From Schistocephalus solidus (lineage: Eukaryota; Platyhelminthes; Cestoda; Diphyllobothriidea; Diphyllobothriidae): a stretch of 64,000 bases of DNA. How positions within the stretch are numbered: position 1 is the first letter of the stretch; every line of letters starts with the position of its first letter. Below the pieces are notes generated by a model. The model did no database searches. It was not told where the DNA came from and saw nothing but the letters and a program-made list of their open reading frames with translations. Made by a program: the position numbers and the translations under genes. Below, in pieces: positions 60,975 to 64,000 of this stretch. Location of the stretch: contig WEDG01001085.1 in assembly GCA_017591395.1 (NCBI GenBank), positions 226,501 to 290,500 on the forward strand. The letters are read 5' to 3'.

Positions 60975-61745
60975 CACTCACACTAGCAGCCTGGAATGTT
61001 CGTTCCCTTTTAGACAATCCGAGGAGCAACCGGCCGGAACGGAGGACGACGCTTGTCGCACGGGAACTGGCGTACTACAAGGTGGACATTGCTGCTCTCA
61101 GCGAGACCTGATCCTCTGATCAGGGTCAGCTGGAGGAGTTGGGTGCCGGCTACACCTTCTTCTTGAGCGGCCGGCTAAAGGCAGAGCGACGCGACGCTGG
61201 TGTTGCCTTTGCCATCTGGAACAAAATCGTTGGGAAATCTGCCATGTCTGCCGCAGGGTATCAGTGATTGCCTGATGAGCCTCCGCCTGCCTCTTCGGGG
61301 AGACCAGTTCGCCACCATCATCAGCGCCTACGCTCCCCCAATGACGAGATCTGATGCGGCGAAGAACGAATTTTACGAGGATCTGCAGGCCCTGCTGGTG
61401 ACTGTGCCGAAAGAGGACAAGTAAATTATCCTTAGTGACTTCAACGCCCGCGTCGGGACGGACCACGCTGCTTGACAGGGAGTGCTGGGTCCCCATGGTC
61501 TCGGTATCTATAACGATAACGGCCTCCTTCTTCTGCGCACGTGTTCGGAACACTGTCTCCTGCTGACCAACACCTTCTTCCGCCTTCCAATGTGGGAGTA
61601 GGCCACGTGGATGCACCCTCGATCGCGGCGCTGACATCTGCTGGACTAGGTTCTCGTCCGGAGGCGAGATCGACCGGACGTGCTGGTAACTAAGGCAATC
61701 CGCGATGCTGATGGTTGGACAGATTACCGCCTTGTCATCTCCTAG
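60975..61745 (+). pseudogene. RTE-like endonuclease domain
   Basis: Reads [60 protein letters not shown] and a late TDYRLVIS. These are the AP-endonuclease blocks (WNVRSL, SET, YAP, DFNAR, DHR-LV). At least six in-frame stops and frame changes disrupt it, the first directly after ALSET. Confidence 0.8.
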
Positions 61746-62379
61746 ATGAGGCTCCGACTTCAACCCCGACAAAGGCCCCAAAGTAAGCGGCCGCCAGGTA
61801 AGTTAAATTCTCTTTTGTTAAATTTGTCTGCTCACTGTTTTGAGTTCAGCAACCAAATAACCGGGAAATTGGAGGATCTGCATGCTCCAGATGATAACGC
61901 TACCGTGGAGACACGATGGTGTCAACTGCGAAATGTTATCCAGTCCACCGCCCTCGAAGTCATAGAACGCGCACGCCGTCAACACCAGGACTGGTTTGAC
62001 GACAATGACGCCGACATCAGCAACTTACTCGCGGAGAAATGGACATCACAAAGCCTACATGGACCTTCAGACTGACGCCACCAAAGCAGTCTTCTTCGGA
62101 TGCCGGTGCCTTGTACAGCAACAGCTGCGAGAGATGCAGGATGCCTGGATGATCCGAAAGGCTGAGGAAATCCAGGGTTATGCGAACCGCAATTAAATGA
62201 AAAGTTTTTTCAAAGCCATCAAGTTCATCTACGGCCCGTTTATCAAGGAGACCGCACCGCTGCTCAGCTCTGACGGCACAACACTGCTGACAGGAAATCG
62301 CAAATTCTTAAGCGCTGAGCCGAGAACTTCAAAAGTTTCCCTAATTGCTCATCAGCTATCTCCGATACTGCAATTGACC

Positions 62380-64000
62380 GGCTCCCTCAAGTGGACACGA
62401 ACAATGACCTGGATCTCCCGCCTTCCCTACCAGAAACCATCCGGACCATGCAGCAGATTTCCAGCGGTAAAGCACCAGGATCCGACGCAATCCCACCGGA
62501 AGTTTACAAGTACGGTGGGTCCGGGCTGATGGCGGAACTCACAACACTCTTCCAGGAGATGTGGCGCCAAGGACAAGTTCCTCAGGATTTCAAAGACGCG
62601 ACAATCGTTCATCTCTACAAACGGAAGGGGAACCGGCAACTCTGTGATAATCACAGAGGCATCTCGTTGCTCAAAATCACCGGGAAGATCTTCGCTATAT
62701 CCTTCTCAATCGTCTGAACGGTCACCTAGAGTGGAGCCTACTCCCAGAAAGCCAATGTGGCTTCCACCAACACCGCGGAAACACCGGCATGAAGTTTGCT
62801 GCCCGCCAGCTACAAGAGAAGTGCCAGAAGATACGAACGCACCTTTACACTACCTTCGGGGATCTGACGAAAGCCTTTGACATGGTGAATCGCGATGGAT
62901 GTGGAAAGTCATGCAGAAAATCGGCTGTCTTGAGCGGTTCACGGACATGGTGCATCAGCTTCATGACGGGATGACGGCGCGCGTCACTGACAACGGGACG
63001 GTATCCGAAGCATTTGCAGTGACCAACGGAGTGAAGCAGGGCTGCGTATTGGCTCCCACCCTGTTCAGTCTCATGTTCTCGGCTATGCTGATGGACGCCT
63101 ACCGTGATGAGCAGCCTGGTATCCGCATCGCCTATAGAACTGACGTACACCTTCTAAAAAGTCGGCGTATGCAGGCTTCAACGCATATGTCTACGACTAC
63201 AGTCCATGACTTGCTCTTCGCGGACGACTGCGCCCTTAACACTGTGACAGAGGAGGACATGCAAAGGAGTATGGACCTCTTCGCCGCAAGCTGCGCCGAT
63301 TTTGGATTAACAATCAGTACAGCCAAAACGGTGGTATTGCACCAGCCGCCACCCAACGCGGAATATAATGCTCCTCGAATCAATGTTAATGGTGCTCAAC
63401 TCAAAACGTGGAAACCTTCGCTTATCTAGGAAGCACGATGTCGCGCAACACGAGAATCGATAACGAGGTTGCCCAACGGATCTTTAAAGCCAGTCAGGTA
63501 TTCGGCTGGCTGCAGGCCTCCTTGTGAAATCGCCACGTTATTCACCTGAACACCAAACTGAAGATGTTCAAGGCCGTCGTCTTGACGAAACTCCTTTACG
63601 GAGCGGAGACCTGGACCGTCTACTCGAACAGAGCCAGGAAGCTGAATCACTTCCATCTCAGCTGCCTCCGCAGAATACTGAAGCTGAGATGGCAAGACAG
63701 GATCCCGGACAGGGAAGTCCTGGAGCGGACCGGAATCCTCAGCATCCACACCATGCTGAGGCAAGTGCAACTGCGATGGAGCGGCCACCTGGTAAGAATG
63801 GACGACGAGCGACTACGCAAATGACTTTTCTCCGGTGATGTCGCTACGGGTGCTCGCCGACAGGGAGGTCTAAAACGACGCTACAAGGACACTTTGAAGA
63901 AATTGCTGAAGCAACTGCAAATCAACACGGTGACCTGGGAGGATCTCGTCCAGGATAGACCAGCATTGAGAAGATCCGTGAAGACTGGTTCAGCAATCTA
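62380..64000 (+). pseudogene. RTE-like reverse transcriptase and C-terminal region
   Basis: Blocks in order: SSGKAPGSDAIPPEVYK, FKDATIVHLYKRKG, NHRGISLLKITGKIF, LTKAFDMVNRDG, GVKQGCVLAPTLFSLMFS, the catalytic FADD near 63220, [28 protein letters not shown] and [14 protein letters not shown]. Frame changes occur near 62700, 62890 and 63420. The LYGAETW block is typical of the RTE-like group, which is why I favour that clade. Confidence 0.85.

Larger units (their letters stand above)
60250..64000 (+). mobile_element. Decayed RTE-like non-LTR retrotransposon, runs off the window
   Basis: A GC-richer block with an apparent 5' leader (60250-60960), then endonuclease (about 60975-61745) and reverse transcriptase (about 62380-63400) and the start of the C-terminal region. 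Many stops and frame changes make it inactive. It resembles the endonuclease-RT proteins often annotated as 'craniofacial development protein 2-like' in tapeworms. The 3' end lies beyond base 64000. Confidence 0.85.

Noticed and set aside
61098..61781. 227-codon minus-strand open frame
   Set aside because: Antisense shadow of the decayed RTE-like endonuclease.

Overview
The window looks like repeat-rich, intron-rich metazoan DNA. The best guess is a flatworm, and a diphyllobothriidean tapeworm (Spirometra/Dibothriocephalus type) fits best. Reasons: long introns, three conserved animal-type genes spread thinly over 64 kb, many decayed non-LTR and Penelope-like retroelements, tRNA-derived SINEs and hammerhead-like repeats. 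The species call is inference from gene structure and from memory of repeat styles. No database was searched.

Layout. 1-4.3 kb: a decayed CR1/jockey-type non-LTR retrotransposon (+). 4.6-13.3 kb: a GEMIN5-like gene (+), with WD40 exons clear and the 3' end less certain. 13.7-20.1 kb: Penelope-like element (PLE) ends, mostly as inverted pairs, plus other inverted repeats. 16.5-34.2 kb: a SUN-domain (LINC complex) gene (+) with 12-15 exons, two hydrophobic segments, coiled coils and a complete SUN domain split over four exons. Its introns hold SINEs, a Tc1/mariner-like non-autonomous element and long complementary triplet repeats. 38.5-42.1 kb: a two-exon sulfotransferase-like gene (-). 42.6-45.1 kb: a retroelement tail fragment and a SINE foldback set in (TA)n. 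46.8-48.8 kb: a decayed PLE reverse transcriptase (+). 49-55.4 kb: PLE termini, a tandem hammerhead-like repeat and a GIY-YIG fragment. 56.2-59.7 kb: the last two visible exons of an unidentified coiled-coil gene (-), with a PLE end inside the intron. 60.2-64 kb: a large decayed RTE-like retrotransposon (+) running off the window.

The host genes are not an operon or pathway. Gemin5 acts in snRNP assembly, SUN proteins bridge the nuclear envelope, and the sulfotransferase-like protein is a P-loop enzyme. Splice phases chain across most SUN exons and both exons of each minus-strand gene, which is the main support for those models. Three one-base frame breaks occur in otherwise conserved exons. 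Each sits at or beside a short same-base run, so assembly indels are the first suspect.

The most interesting signals are (i) a six-copy repeat family with all conserved hammerhead ribozyme core positions, including a direct tandem whose predicted cleavage sites are 354 nt apart, (ii) at least six PLE termini arranged as inverted pairs sharing a hairpin motif, (iii) two independent head-to-head SINE pairs, and (iv) complementary CTA/TAG triplet arrays flanking a block of SUN exons.
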